A stretch of DNA of 6,004 nucleotides from CAYORM01 sp964406375 (GCA_964406375.1 CAYORM010000121.1:1-6004), one strand, 5' to 3'. Positions 1 to 6,004 are shown, numbered from the stretch's first letter. The notes: generated by a model not told the origin, from the letters alone. Numbers and translations are program-made.

Positions 1-1
1 G

Positions 2-466
2 AAATCGATCTACGAGAACATCGCCTACGGCCCGCGCATCCACGGCCTCGCCTCGCGCAAGGACGAATTCGACGCGATCGTCGAGCGCAGCCTGCGCGGC
101 GCGGGGCTCTGGAATGAGGTGAAGGACCGGCTGCAGGAGCCCGGGACCGGCCTGTCCGGCGGTCAGCAGCAGCGCCTGTGCATCGCCCGGGCGATCGCGG
201 TCAGCCCCGAGGTCATCCTGATGGACGAGCCTTGCTCGGCGCTCGATCCGATCGCGACCGCCCATGTCGAGGAGCTGATCGACGAGCTCAGGACCCGCTA
301 CACGATCGTGATCGTGACGCACAACATGCAGCAGGCCGCCCGCGTCAGCCAGAAGACCGCCTTCTTCCATCTCGGCAATCTCGTCGAGCACGGGCCGACC
401 GAGGAGATCTTCACCGCGCCGCGCGACGAGCGCACCCAGGGTTACATCACCGGCCGGTTCGGCTGA
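2..466 (+). CDS. pstB: Phosphate ABC transporter ATP-binding protein PstB (3' part only)
   Basis: This is the cytoplasmic ATPase of the high-affinity phosphate importer PstSCAB, cut by the left edge. The reading frame is open from base 2 and gives 154 residues, against roughly 250-260 for full PstB, so the Walker A P-loop and Q-loop lie outside the window. Visible in order are the ABC signature LSGGQQQR (152-175), Walker B VILMDEP with the catalytic Glu at 227-229, the D-loop SALDP, and the H-loop THN with the switch His at 320-322. The C-terminal stretch THNMQQAARVS followed by a closing GRFG is characteristic of PstB rather than other ABC ATPases. An internal GTG at 119 could be mistaken for a start, but the PstB-like sequence continues upstream of it without a stop. 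It is followed after 59 bases by phoU on the same strand, the usual pst operon order. No truncation other than the window edge is seen. Confidence 0.96.
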   Translation, partial: KSIYENIAYGPRIHGLASRKDEFDAIVERSLRGAGLWNEVKDRLQEPGTGLSGGQQQRLCIARAIAVSPEVILMDEPCSALDPIATAHVEELIDELRTRYTIVIVTHNMQQAARVSQKTAFFHLGNLVEHGPTEEIFTAPRDERTQGYITGRFG

Positions 467-472
467 ACGGCC
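452..472 (+). other. Imperfect stem-loop over the pstB stop codon
   Basis: Bases 452-460 and 465-472 can pair as eight base pairs with one bulged G and a four-base loop GGCT; the pstB stop codon TGA (464-466) spans the loop edge. There is no T-run after it, so it is not a standard intrinsic terminator. It might act as an RNA-processing or stabilising element between pstB and phoU, or be a chance result of high GC. Function is speculative. Confidence 0.25.
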
Positions 473-514
473 GCGGCTCCGCCGCCACTGCTTGCCGACC
501 GACCGCCCAGAGAT

Positions 515-520
515 GAGGTG
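515..520 (+). promoter_or_regulatory. Ribosome binding site of phoU
   Basis: GAGGTG lies five bases before the ATG at 526 and fits the anti-Shine-Dalgarno sequence. It supports ATG 526 as the phoU start. The 59-base pstB-phoU gap shows no convincing promoter or Pho-box-like direct repeat. Confidence 0.6.
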
Positions 521-525
521 ACGTC

Positions 526-1302
526 ATGCCGACCCAGAGCGACCACATCGTCAAATCTTTCGGGCAGGAGATCGAGACCCTCCGCCGGACCGTGGTGCAG
601 ATGGGCGGCTTCGCCGAAAGCCAGCTCGAGGCCGCGATCCAGTGCATCAGCCGCCGCGACGGCGACCTCGCCGCCCAGGTGATGCGCAACGACAACCGCC
701 TCGACGAGTATGAGCAGACGATCGACGCCGTGGCGCTGCGGATCCTGGCGCTCCGCCAGCCGATGGCCTCCGATCTGCGCGAGGTGCTGTCGACGCTGAA
801 GATCTCCGCCGATCTCGAGCGGATCGGCGATTACGCCGCCAACATCGCCAAGCGTTCGCTGACGCTGATGCAGGTGGCGCCGGTGCGGCCGGTCTCCGGC
901 CTGCCGCGCATGGGGCGGCTGGTGCAGCAGATCATAAAGGACGTCCTCGACGCCTATACCGAGCGCGACCTCGACAAGGCGCTGCTCGCCTGGCGGCAGG
1001 ACGAGGCCGTCGACGATCTCTACACGAGCCTGTTCCGCGAGACCCTCACCTACATGATGGAGGATCCGCGCAACATCACGCCCTGCACGCATCTGCTGTT
1101 CATCGCCAAGAATATCGAGCGGATCGGCGACCACGCCACCAACATCGCCGAGACGATCCACTTCCTGATCACCGGCCGGCCGATCACCGATGCGCGGCCG
1201 AAGGGCGACACGTCGAGCTTTGTCGTCGTCACGCCGGAGGCGGAGAAGGCCTCCACCGGCACGTCCGGCGACACACCTGCCACGGGGGCCGGAGGGGCCT
1301 GA
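526..1302 (+). CDS. phoU: Phosphate signalling regulator PhoU
   Basis: PhoU is a cytoplasmic, all-helical protein that relays the state of the Pst transporter to the sensor kinase PhoR, keeping the Pho regulon off when phosphate is plentiful. The predicted protein has 258 residues and shows the family's two tandem three-helix domains, each carrying the metal-binding signature: ERIGDYAANIAK at residues 98-109 and ERIGDHATNIAE at 198-209, exactly 100 residues apart. The N-terminal segment SFGQEIETLRRTVVQMGG is also typical. After about residue 220 comes a tail of some 38 residues rich in Thr, Gly, Ala and Ser with no recognisable fold; it is probably disordered. ATG 526 is preceded by a good ribosome binding site. 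The stop TGA overlaps the phoB ATG by one base, implying translational coupling. Identification is firm; the role of the tail is unknown. Confidence 0.96.
   Translation: MPTQSDHIVKSFGQEIETLRRTVVQMGGFAESQLEAAIQCISRRDGDLAAQVMRNDNRLDEYEQTIDAVALRILALRQPMASDLREVLSTLKISADLERIGDYAANIAKRSLTLMQVAPVRPVSGLPRMGRLVQQIIKDVLDAYTERDLDKALLAWRQDEAVDDLYTSLFRETLTYMMEDPRNITPCTHLLFIAKNIERIGDHATNIAETIHFLITGRPITDARPKGDTSSFVVVTPEAEKASTGTSGDTPATGAGGA
1291..1297 (+). promoter_or_regulatory. Ribosome binding site of phoB inside the phoU end
   Basis: GGAGGGG sits four bases before the phoB ATG (1302) and within the last codons of phoU. It fixes the phoB start and, with the TGATG overlap, suggests coupled translation of PhoU and PhoB. 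Confidence 0.6.
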
Positions 1303-2003
1303 TGCGTCCCGGCATCGAGCCGCTGGTCCTGATCGTCGATGACGAGGTCGATCTCGTCACGCTGCTGACCTACAATCTGGAGCGCGAGCGATTCCGCGTC
1401 ACGGCGGCCCATGATGGCGAGGAGGCGATCCTCGCGGCGATCGAGCAGCGGCCGGACATCATCCTGCTCGACTGGATGCTGCCGCACCTGTCTGGCATCG
1501 AGGTTTGCCGCCAGCTCCGCCGCAACGGCAAGACGCGTGACATCCCGGTGATCATGCTGACCGCGCGCGGCGAGGAGGGGGACCGCATCCGCGGCCTCGA
1601 CAACGGCGCCGACGACTACGTCACCAAGCCTTTCTCGACCCCCGAGCTGATCTCTCGGATCAAGGCGGTGCTGCGCCGCACGACGCCGGCAACCGACGGC
1701 GACGTGCTGCGTTATGCCGATGTCAGCATGGATCTGGGGGCACATCGCGTCCGCCGCGCCGGGCGGGACGTCCATCTCGGGCCGACGGAGTTCCGGCTGC
1801 TGCGCCATTTCCTGCAGCATCCGGGCCGGGTCTTCAGCCGCGAGCAGCTGCTGGACATGGTGTGGGGGCAGGACGTCTATGTCGAGCCCCGCACCGTCGA
1901 CGTCCATATCAGGCGGCTGCGCAAGGCCCTGAACGAGGGTGAGGAAATGGATCTGATCAGGACCGTCCGGTCGGCCGGCTACGCTTTGGACGCCCGGGGC
2001 TGA
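1302..2003 (+). CDS. phoB: Phosphate regulon response regulator PhoB (OmpR family)
   Basis: PhoB is the DNA-binding response regulator that, once phosphorylated by PhoR, activates phosphate-starvation genes by binding Pho boxes. The 233-residue product has a receiver domain (about residues 8-125) with the acidic pair Asp13/Asp14, phospho-acceptor Asp57 in DWMLP, switch Thr87 in MLTARG and the invariant Lys109 in TKPF. A winged-helix effector domain follows (about 135-231), with EFRLLRHFLQHPGRVFSREQ, the recognition-helix region PRTVDVHIRRLRKAL and the wing RTVRSAGYAL. DWMLP and length (E. coli PhoB is 229 residues) fit PhoB well, and the position just after phoU decides between PhoB and other OmpR-type regulators. 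No phoR is visible; it may lie upstream of the window. All key residues are present, so the protein should be functional. Confidence 0.95.
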   Translation: MRPGIEPLVLIVDDEVDLVTLLTYNLERERFRVTAAHDGEEAILAAIEQRPDIILLDWMLPHLSGIEVCRQLRRNGKTRDIPVIMLTARGEEGDRIRGLDNGADDYVTKPFSTPELISRIKAVLRRTTPATDGDVLRYADVSMDLGAHRVRRAGRDVHLGPTEFRLLRHFLQHPGRVFSREQLLDMVWGQDVYVEPRTVDVHIRRLRKALNEGEEMDLIRTVRSAGYALDARG

Positions 2004-2006
2004 TCC

Positions 2007-2603
2007 ATGCCCGACGGTCCCGAGCTGCCGGAGGCGATCTCCGCGGAGGATGATCGCAGCCTGCTGCGCCGGCTCTGGTTCCGCGCGCCGCTCGGGATCG
2101 CGACCTGGACGCCCTCGAGCCCGGCCATCGCCGCAGCCTTCGCAAGCCATGTCGACCCGAACGCGCCGGATCCGGTGCTTGAACTCGGTGCCGGCACCGG
2201 GCCGGTGACACGGGCGATCCTCAACCGCGGCCTACCGCCGGAACGCCTGATCGCAGTGGAGAAGGTGCCGGAGATGTGCACGCTGCTGCGCCGGCGCTTC
2301 CCCAAGGTGAGGGTGGTCGAGGGGGACGCGGCGGATATCGGCCCCGCGCTCGACGCGCTGGGGGTCGAGCGCCTGTCCGTCACCATCTCGACCCTGCCGA
2401 TCGTCTGGTTTCCGCTCGGGATTCAACGCCGCATCGTCGAGGCGGCCTTCGCGCGGATGGGGCCCGAGGGTCGTTTTCTTCAGATGACAAACCAGGTTGC
2501 CTCGCCGCTGCCGCGCCGCAAGCTCGGCCTTGCCGGCCAGGCCATCGCCAGGGTGTGGCGCGACATCCCGCCCACCGCTGCCTGGGCTTACACGCGCGCC
2601 TGA
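2007..2603 (+). CDS. SAM-dependent methyltransferase, phospholipid N-methyltransferase (PmtA)-like
   Basis: A 198-residue class I (Rossmann) methyltransferase. Motif I is VLELGAGTG (residues 57-65), the acidic ribose-binding residue is probably Glu85 in IAVEKVPEM, and EGDAAD (105-110) fits the adenine-binding loop. The segments DPVLELGAGTGPVTRAIL, RGLPPERLIAVE, STLPIVWFP, GPEGRFLQMT and VWRDIPPTAAWAY match what I recall of the small soluble or membrane-associated PmtA proteins of rhizobia and relatives, which methylate phosphatidylethanolamine stepwise to phosphatidylcholine. The N-terminal part RRLWFRAPLGIATWTPSS also fits that family. No signal peptide or membrane helix is seen. ATG 2007 lies three bases after the phoB stop with only a weak ribosome binding site, so translation is probably coupled to phoB. 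An rRNA adenine methyltransferase-like (KsgA superfamily) label is the main alternative; the lipid substrate is inferred. The methyltransferase fold is secure, the substrate is not. Confidence 0.85.
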   Translation: MPDGPELPEAISAEDDRSLLRRLWFRAPLGIATWTPSSPAIAAAFASHVDPNAPDPVLELGAGTGPVTRAILNRGLPPERLIAVEKVPEMCTLLRRRFPKVRVVEGDAADIGPALDALGVERLSVTISTLPIVWFPLGIQRRIVEAAFARMGPEGRFLQMTNQVASPLPRRKLGLAGQAIARVWRDIPPTAAWAYTRA

Positions 2604-2646
2604 CGAGTGGTCACGGCCGCGATAGACGTCCAGCGCCCCGAATCGA

Positions 2647-2671
2647 AAGCCCCTCCTTTCGGGAGGGGCTT
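2647..2671. terminator. Bidirectional hairpin terminator between convergent genes
   Basis: A perfect 10-base-pair stem (2647-2656 with 2662-2671, arm AAGCCCCTCC) closes a five-base loop TTTCG. It lies 44 bases after the methyltransferase stop and 11 bases beyond the stop of the convergent transglycosylase gene, so it can end transcripts from both sides. The flank is only weakly T-rich: TT inside the stem end on the + strand, and CTTTCGATT on the - strand. The stem and placement make a terminator very likely. Confidence 0.8.
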
Positions 2672-2681
2672 CCGGGACTGT

Positions 2682-3740
2682 TCAGGGAAGAACCGGTGCG
2701 CTTGGGATGAACCAGCCTTCCGGCAGCCCGTTGTCGCTGCGCGCGAACCCGTCGGGGGCGGCTGGCGCGGGCAGCGGCGGCACCGGCATCGGCGGCGGGG
2801 CGCTGACCGCCATCGCCGTCAGGATCTCCTGGGTCGAGGTGGTGGGCGCCGTGACCGGTGCGGCCGGGGCCGGAGGCGGCGCGGGAACCGGGGCCGCCTG
2901 GGCCGCAGGGGCGGGGAGAGGCGCGGGGGCGGGAAGCGGCGCCGGAGCCACGGTACGCGCCGGCTCGAGCCGGACATCCGTGCCGGCCGCGCCGTAATCG
3001 GCGCCATATTCGGCGACCAGCGTGCCGATACTGTCGGCCGGCGGGGCGACATCGGCCGGATTCACGATCGGCGCCATGGTCCGCGCCGCCGGGGCCGCGG
3101 CGACCATGGTGGTCGCGCCGTCCGGGATCGGGTCCATCCGCACCGGGGCCGGCGTCACCACCCGCTGCTGCACCTGCGCCTCGGCATACTGGTCCATCAG
3201 CGGAGCGCGCTGGCCCGACGGATAGATGCCGGCGATCTGCGGCGAGATGATCTCCATGTAGCGCCGGGTCTCGGGAGGAAGCGGCCGCCCCTCCTCGATG
3301 AACTGGCGGTAGCGCCCCGGGCCGGCATTGTAGGCGCCGAGGAAGCCGGGCGAACCGTACAGCTCGTACATCTCGCGGATATAGGCGGTACCGGCGAGGA
3401 TGTTGTCGCGCGGATTGTGCGGATCGGCGCCGAGGCCGTAGCGCGCGGCGAGCTCGGCCCAGGTGCCGGGCATCACCTGCATCAGCCCCATGGCGCCGGC
3501 ATGGCTCTCGATCGGCTGGCCACCTCGCCAATGGGTACGGCCGCCGCTCTCGACGGCCATGACGGCTCGGATCCACTCCTCCGGCACATCGAATCGCTGC
3601 GACGCCTCGGCGATCTCCGCGCCCCAGGTATCGACCGGTGCCATCGAGCGCGGCCGTTCGGCGGCACAGGCCGTGACCGCCAAGCCAAGGAGAAGGGCGC
3701 CGACCAGGCCGCGCATCGATCCGAAGCTCGCGCTGTTCAT
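2682..3740 (-). CDS. Lytic transglycosylase lipoprotein with SLT domain and Pro/Ala-rich tail
   Basis: Predicted peptidoglycan lytic transglycosylase of 352 residues that cleaves the MurNAc-GlcNAc bond with formation of 1,6-anhydroMurNAc. The N-terminus has a lipoprotein signal: hydrophobic GLVGALLLGLAV and lipobox VTAC, with Cys25 as the lipid-modified residue, so it is probably membrane-anchored facing the periplasm. The SLT (family 1, goose-lysozyme-like) domain covers about residues 40-170, with catalytic Glu64 in AVESGG, GLMQVMP (85-91) and AYNAGP (136-141). After about residue 200 comes a low-complexity tail, strongly Pro/Ala-rich at about 264-328, ending in a compositionally normal motif GLPEGWFIPSAP. 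I chose ATG 3740 because of the strong ribosome binding site and the normal signal-peptide length; an upstream ATG at 3818 would add 26 residues, lacks a ribosome binding site and overlaps a candidate promoter. The class is clear; the exact subfamily is not. Confidence 0.92.
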   Translation of the reverse strand: MNSASFGSMRGLVGALLLGLAVTACAAERPRSMAPVDTWGAEIAEASQRFDVPEEWIRAVMAVESGGRTHWRGGQPIESHAGAMGLMQVMPGTWAELAARYGLGADPHNPRDNILAGTAYIREMYELYGSPGFLGAYNAGPGRYRQFIEEGRPLPPETRRYMEIISPQIAGIYPSGQRAPLMDQYAEAQVQQRVVTPAPVRMDPIPDGATTMVAAAPAARTMAPIVNPADVAPPADSIGTLVAEYGADYGAAGTDVRLEPARTVAPAPLPAPAPLPAPAAQAAPVPAPPPAPAAPVTAPTTSTQEILTAMAVSAPPPMPVPPLPAPAAPDGFARSDNGLPEGWFIPSAPVLP

Positions 3741-3742
3741 CA

Positions 3743-3751
3743 CTCCTCCCC
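3743..3751 (-). promoter_or_regulatory. Ribosome binding site of the transglycosylase gene
   Basis: On the - strand the sequence GGGGAGGAG ends two bases before the ATG at 3740, with its core GGAG slightly further away. It is the strongest Shine-Dalgarno match in this intergenic region and decides in favour of the 3740 start over the one at 3818. Confidence 0.6.
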
Positions 3752-3821
3752 GCAACGGGCGTCGCCGAGACACATCAACCGGACCTGCCACCTGCCGCCA
3801 CCGCCTGACATGCGGCATCAG

Positions 3822-3850
3822 CCTATAGCCGCAATCCGCTCATCGGCCAA
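3822..3850 (-). promoter_or_regulatory. Candidate sigma70-type promoter of the transglycosylase gene
   Basis: Reading the - strand, TTGGCC (3850-3845) and TATAGG (3827-3822) each match four of six consensus bases of the -35 and -10 boxes and are separated by 17 bases. Transcription would begin near 3814, leaving an untranslated leader of about 74 bases before ATG 3740. The match is moderate, and alphaproteobacterial promoters are poorly predicted by eye. Confidence 0.35.
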
Positions 3851-3991
3851 GGAAAAGCTCCCCGACCATTGCGGCAAATGAACCGGAACGGAACGGCGCG
3901 CGCAGGCCCGCCGGCCGCAGAAGCGAAGCATGCCGGATTCGCCAGCCGCGGTCGAGACGACCTGCTGCGGGCGGCTCCAGTCCCGGGAAAC

Positions 3992-4012
3992 GGGGCGCGC
4001 GGACCGCGCCCC
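3992..4012 (-). terminator. Probable intrinsic terminator of ppa
   Basis: Eight perfect G/C base pairs (3992-3999 with 4005-4012, arm GGGGCGCG) close a five-base loop. Read in the ppa direction, it begins 10 bases after the ppa stop codon and is followed by GTTTCCC, a short T-run. Position and stem strength favour a terminator; the weak T-tract limits certainty. Confidence 0.6.
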
Positions 4013-4022
4013 TCAAAGTCCG

Positions 4023-4571
4023 TCAGGCTGCCGAATCGGCGGTCAGCGCGCGCTCGCGCTCGATGCCCTTCAGAATCATGGCGGCCGCGTCCTTGGCACC
4101 GAGCCAACCCTTGACGCGGGCCCATTTGCCCTTCTCCAGATCCTTGTAGTGGCTGAAGAAGTGCGCGATCTGGTCGCGCAGGATCTCGGGCAGATCGTCG
4201 GCCGTCTGCACGTCGTCGAAATAGGGATGCAGGTCGCCGACGGGAACGGCGAGGATCTTCTCGTCCTCGCCCTTCTCGTCCTCCATCAGCAGCACACCGA
4301 TCGGCCGCGCCCGCAGCACCGCGCCCGGCATCACCGGATGGCGGCCCACCACCAGCACGTCGACGGGATCGCCGTCACCCGAAAGCGTATGCGGGATGAA
4401 GCCGTAATTGCCCGGATACGCCATCGCCGTATGGAGGTACCGGTCCACGAACATCGCGCCCGACAGCTTGTCCAGCTCGTACTTGACCGGCGGGCCGCCC
4501 ATCGTGTTCTCGACGATGACATTCACGTCGAAGGGCGGGTTGTTGCCGACCGGGATCTTCGAGATGTCCAT
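4023..4571 (-). CDS. ppa: Inorganic pyrophosphatase, family I
   Basis: Soluble cytoplasmic pyrophosphatase that hydrolyses PPi to two phosphates, using Mg2+, and so drives nucleic acid, protein and lipid synthesis forward. The 182-residue protein carries the family signature DGDPVDV (residues 66-72). Relative to E. coli PPase numbering, active-site residues appear with a constant shift of one: Lys30, Glu32, Arg44, Tyr56, metal ligands Asp66, Asp68, Asp71, Asp98 and Asp103, then Lys105, Tyr142 and Lys143. All are present, so the enzyme should be active. Length is close to the bacterial norm (about 175 residues). ATG 4571 is preceded by a weak AGGGT-type ribosome binding site; the N-terminus MDISKIPVG is typical. 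It lies 93 bases after maeB on the same strand and is followed by a probable terminator. Co-transcription with maeB is possible but not shown. Confidence 0.97.
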   Translation of the reverse strand: MDISKIPVGNNPPFDVNVIVENTMGGPPVKYELDKLSGAMFVDRYLHTAMAYPGNYGFIPHTLSGDGDPVDVLVVGRHPVMPGAVLRARPIGVLLMEDEKGEDEKILAVPVGDLHPYFDDVQTADDLPEILRDQIAHFFSHYKDLEKGKWARVKGWLGAKDAAAMILKGIERERALTADSAA

Positions 4572-4664
4572 ACTGACCCTGTGCCTCGCACCAGCTTGCT
4601 GCGGCGCAACATAGTCAAGTCGGCGGCGCAGGGCCAGACGGACGTGGCGCTTTTCCGTGCGTTT

Positions 4665-6004
4665 TCAGCGCGGCTGGGTGGCGCCGGCCCCGTGGGCGGC
4701 CAGGGCGGCGGCGGTGACGATCTCGTTCACCGTGGCGCCCATCTGCACGATCTGCGCGGATTTCGACAGCCCGCAGAGCAGCGGCCCGATCAGGCTGACG
4801 CCCGCCAGTTTCTGCAGCATCTTGGCGCCGATATTGGCGGCGTTCAGGGCCGGCATGATCAGCACATTGGCGGGGCCGCTCAGCCGGCAGAACGGGTAGA
4901 GGCGCTGCATCAGCTCGTGATCGAGCGCGACCTCGGCCGTCATCTCGCCATCATACTCGAAATCGACGCGCCCTTCGGCCGCACGCAGATCCATCGCCGC
5001 GACCGCATCGCGCACGCGCATCGTCAGCTCGCGCATCGGCTGGCCGAAATTCGAGAAGGACAGGAAGGCGACGCGCGGCTCATGGCCGAGCTGTCGGGCC
5101 TTTGCCGCGGCCTGGATTGCGATGTCGGCCATCAGCTCCGGCTCGGGCCGCTCATTGACCGTCGTGTCGGCGATGAAGACGGTGCGTCGGCGGACGGCGA
5201 TGATCGACAGGCCGAAGGCGACATGTCCCGGCTCGGGGGCGATGACGCGGGTAATCTCGTCGTAGCAGACCGAGAAGCTGCGGGTCAGACCGGTCACCAT
5301 CGCATCCGCGTCGCCATTGGCGACCATGCAGGCGGCGAAGATGTTGCGGCCCTGATTGACCATGCGCTGGCAGTCGCGCAGCAGGAAGCCCTGGCGCTGC
5401 AGCCGGCCATAGAGGAAGTCGATGTAGCGCTGGTTGTGCTGTGACAGGCGCGCATTGTGGATCTCGATCGCCTGGGCCGCGTCGGCGGGCAGGCCGATGC
5501 GCCGCATCGTCTCGAAGACCCGTTCCTCGCGCGCGATGAGGATGGGGGTGCCGTAGCCCGCGGCGCGATAGGCCAGCGCCGCACGGATCGAGCGTTCCTC
5601 CTCACCCTCGGCAAAGACGACACGGCTGCCGCGCTCCTTAACCTCCGCCGTGATCTGCTGCAGGCTGTCGGCGGTCGGGTCGAGCCGGCGGCGCAGCGCA
5701 TTGCGGTATGCCGCCATGTCGGTGATCGGCTTGCGCGCGACGCCGGTGTCCATCGCCGCCTGGGCGACGGCGACCGGGATCTCGACGATCAGCCGCGGAT
5801 CGAAGGGCACCGGGATGATGTAGTCCGGCCCATAGCGCAGCCGCCGCCCGGAATAGGCGCTGTCGACCTCGTCCGGCACGTCCTCGCGGGCGAGCGCGGC
5901 GAGCGCCCTGGCCGCCGCGACCTTCATCGCGTCGTTGATCGTCCGCGCCCGCACGTCGAGCGCGCCGCGGAAGATGTAGGGGAAGCCGAGGACGTTGTTG
6001 ACCT
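4665..6004 (-). CDS. maeB: Malic enzyme with phosphotransacetylase-like domain, MaeB type (5' end beyond window)
   Basis: C-terminal 445 residues of a MaeB-type malic enzyme (oxidative decarboxylation of malate to pyruvate with NADP or NAD, cytoplasmic); the full protein is usually about 750-770 residues. Frame is open to the right edge, where VNNVLGFPYIFRGALDVRA and then TINDAMK mark the end of the nucleotide-binding malic domain, followed by YIIPVPFDPRL. After a linker, a phosphotransacetylase-like domain runs from about 5630 to 4695, recognisable by VFAEGEEERSIRAA, VANGDADAMVTG, FIADTTVNERP, SFSNFG, DGEMTAEVALD and the end GPLLCGLSKSAQIV. In known MaeB/DME enzymes this domain is not needed for phosphotransacetylase activity and mediates regulation, for example by acetyl-CoA. 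A GTG at 5954 is internal, not the start. Cofactor preference cannot be read from the visible part. No terminator is evident between its stop and ppa. Confidence 0.95.
   Translation of the reverse strand, partial: VNNVLGFPYIFRGALDVRARTINDAMKVAAARALAALAREDVPDEVDSAYSGRRLRYGPDYIIPVPFDPRLIVEIPVAVAQAAMDTGVARKPITDMAAYRNALRRRLDPTADSLQQITAEVKERGSRVVFAEGEEERSIRAALAYRAAGYGTPILIAREERVFETMRRIGLPADAAQAIEIHNARLSQHNQRYIDFLYGRLQRQGFLLRDCQRMVNQGRNIFAACMVANGDADAMVTGLTRSFSVCYDEITRVIAPEPGHVAFGLSIIAVRRRTVFIADTTVNERPEPELMADIAIQAAAKARQLGHEPRVAFLSFSNFGQPMRELTMRVRDAVAAMDLRAAEGRVDFEYDGEMTAEVALDHELMQRLYPFCRLSGPANVLIMPALNAANIGAKMLQKLAGVSLIGPLLCGLSKSAQIVQMGATVNEIVTAAALAAHGAGATQPR

Larger units (their letters stand above)
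3741..4022. other. Intergenic region between ppa end and transglycosylase start
   Basis: These 282 bases separate two - strand genes. The part near 3740 holds a ribosome binding site and candidate promoter for the transglycosylase; the part near 4022 holds the probable ppa terminator. Between about 3870 and 3985 I see no convincing gene, repeat or RNA. Open frames crossing the area on either strand have no recognisable protein features and run into antisense of neighbouring genes. Confidence 0.6.

Noticed and set aside
467..525. Possible Pho box or promoter between pstB and phoU
   Set aside because: No pair of CTGTCAT-like direct repeats at 11-base spacing and no -10/-35 pair; the gap is better seen as internal to an operon.
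442..1161. A 239-codon open frame on the - strand antisense to phoU
   Set aside because: Shadow of phoU with Arg/His/Asp-rich sequence and no family features.
1050..2150. A 366-codon open frame on the - strand antisense to phoU and phoB
   Set aside because: It mirrors two conserved genes, has no recognisable motif and no ribosome binding site that I can see; a mirror artefact of codon bias.
2607..3881. A 424-codon open frame on the + strand antisense to the transglycosylase
   Set aside because: Gly/Arg-rich composition, no domain, crosses the terminator hairpin, and the opposite strand has a clear SLT lipoprotein.
4591..4636. Possible ppa promoter in the maeB-ppa gap: TTGACT (4618-4613) or TATGTT (4613-4608) on the - strand
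   Set aside because: TTGACT looks like a -35 box but no acceptable -10 box lies 16-18 bases downstream, and TATGTT lacks a good -35 partner.
3930..5444. A 504-codon open frame on the + strand antisense to ppa and maeB
   Set aside because: It runs opposite two firmly identified genes, is His/Arg/Asp-rich without any known domain, and is the type of antisense open frame expected in GC-rich DNA with strong third-position bias.

Overview
The window is ordinary chromosomal DNA of a GC-rich alphaproteobacterium, possibly a Rhodospirillales-type organism. This rests on the strong G/C bias at third codon positions, the pstB-phoU-phoB order and the character of the proteins; the family-level placement is inference. 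Gene density is high and I see no insertion sequence, integrase, tRNA, rRNA, CRISPR array or other sign of recent transfer.

Left part, + strand (1-2603): the end of a phosphate-sensing operon. It holds the C-terminal half of the phosphate-transporter ATPase PstB, the signalling regulator PhoU, the response regulator PhoB, and a small SAM-dependent methyltransferase that looks like an alphaproteobacterial phospholipid N-methyltransferase (PmtA-like). PhoU and PhoB overlap by one base and the methyltransferase starts three bases after phoB, so the last three genes are very probably co-transcribed. PstB feeds the Pst importer, PhoU couples transporter state to the kinase PhoR (not in the window, perhaps upstream), and PhoB is the transcriptional output. 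The methyltransferase suggests a link between phosphate status and membrane lipids, but that is unproven.

Centre (2604-4022): a strong hairpin terminator separates the Pho operon from a convergent gene on the - strand. That gene encodes a lytic transglycosylase lipoprotein with an SLT catalytic domain and a long Pro/Ala-rich tail. Its start is set by a good Shine-Dalgarno sequence and a lipobox, and a plausible sigma70-like promoter lies about 80 bases upstream. The 282-base gap before the next gene holds this promoter and a GC-rich hairpin that probably terminates ppa.

Right part, - strand (4023-6004): a complete family I inorganic pyrophosphatase (Ppa), preceded by the C-terminal 445 residues of a MaeB-type malic enzyme with a phosphotransacetylase-like domain, whose N-terminus lies beyond the right edge. 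They share a strand with a 93-base gap. Both are central-metabolism genes with no evident tie to the Pho operon. I found no convincing new system; the most interesting points are the methyltransferase fused to the Pho operon and the low-complexity tail of the transglycosylase.
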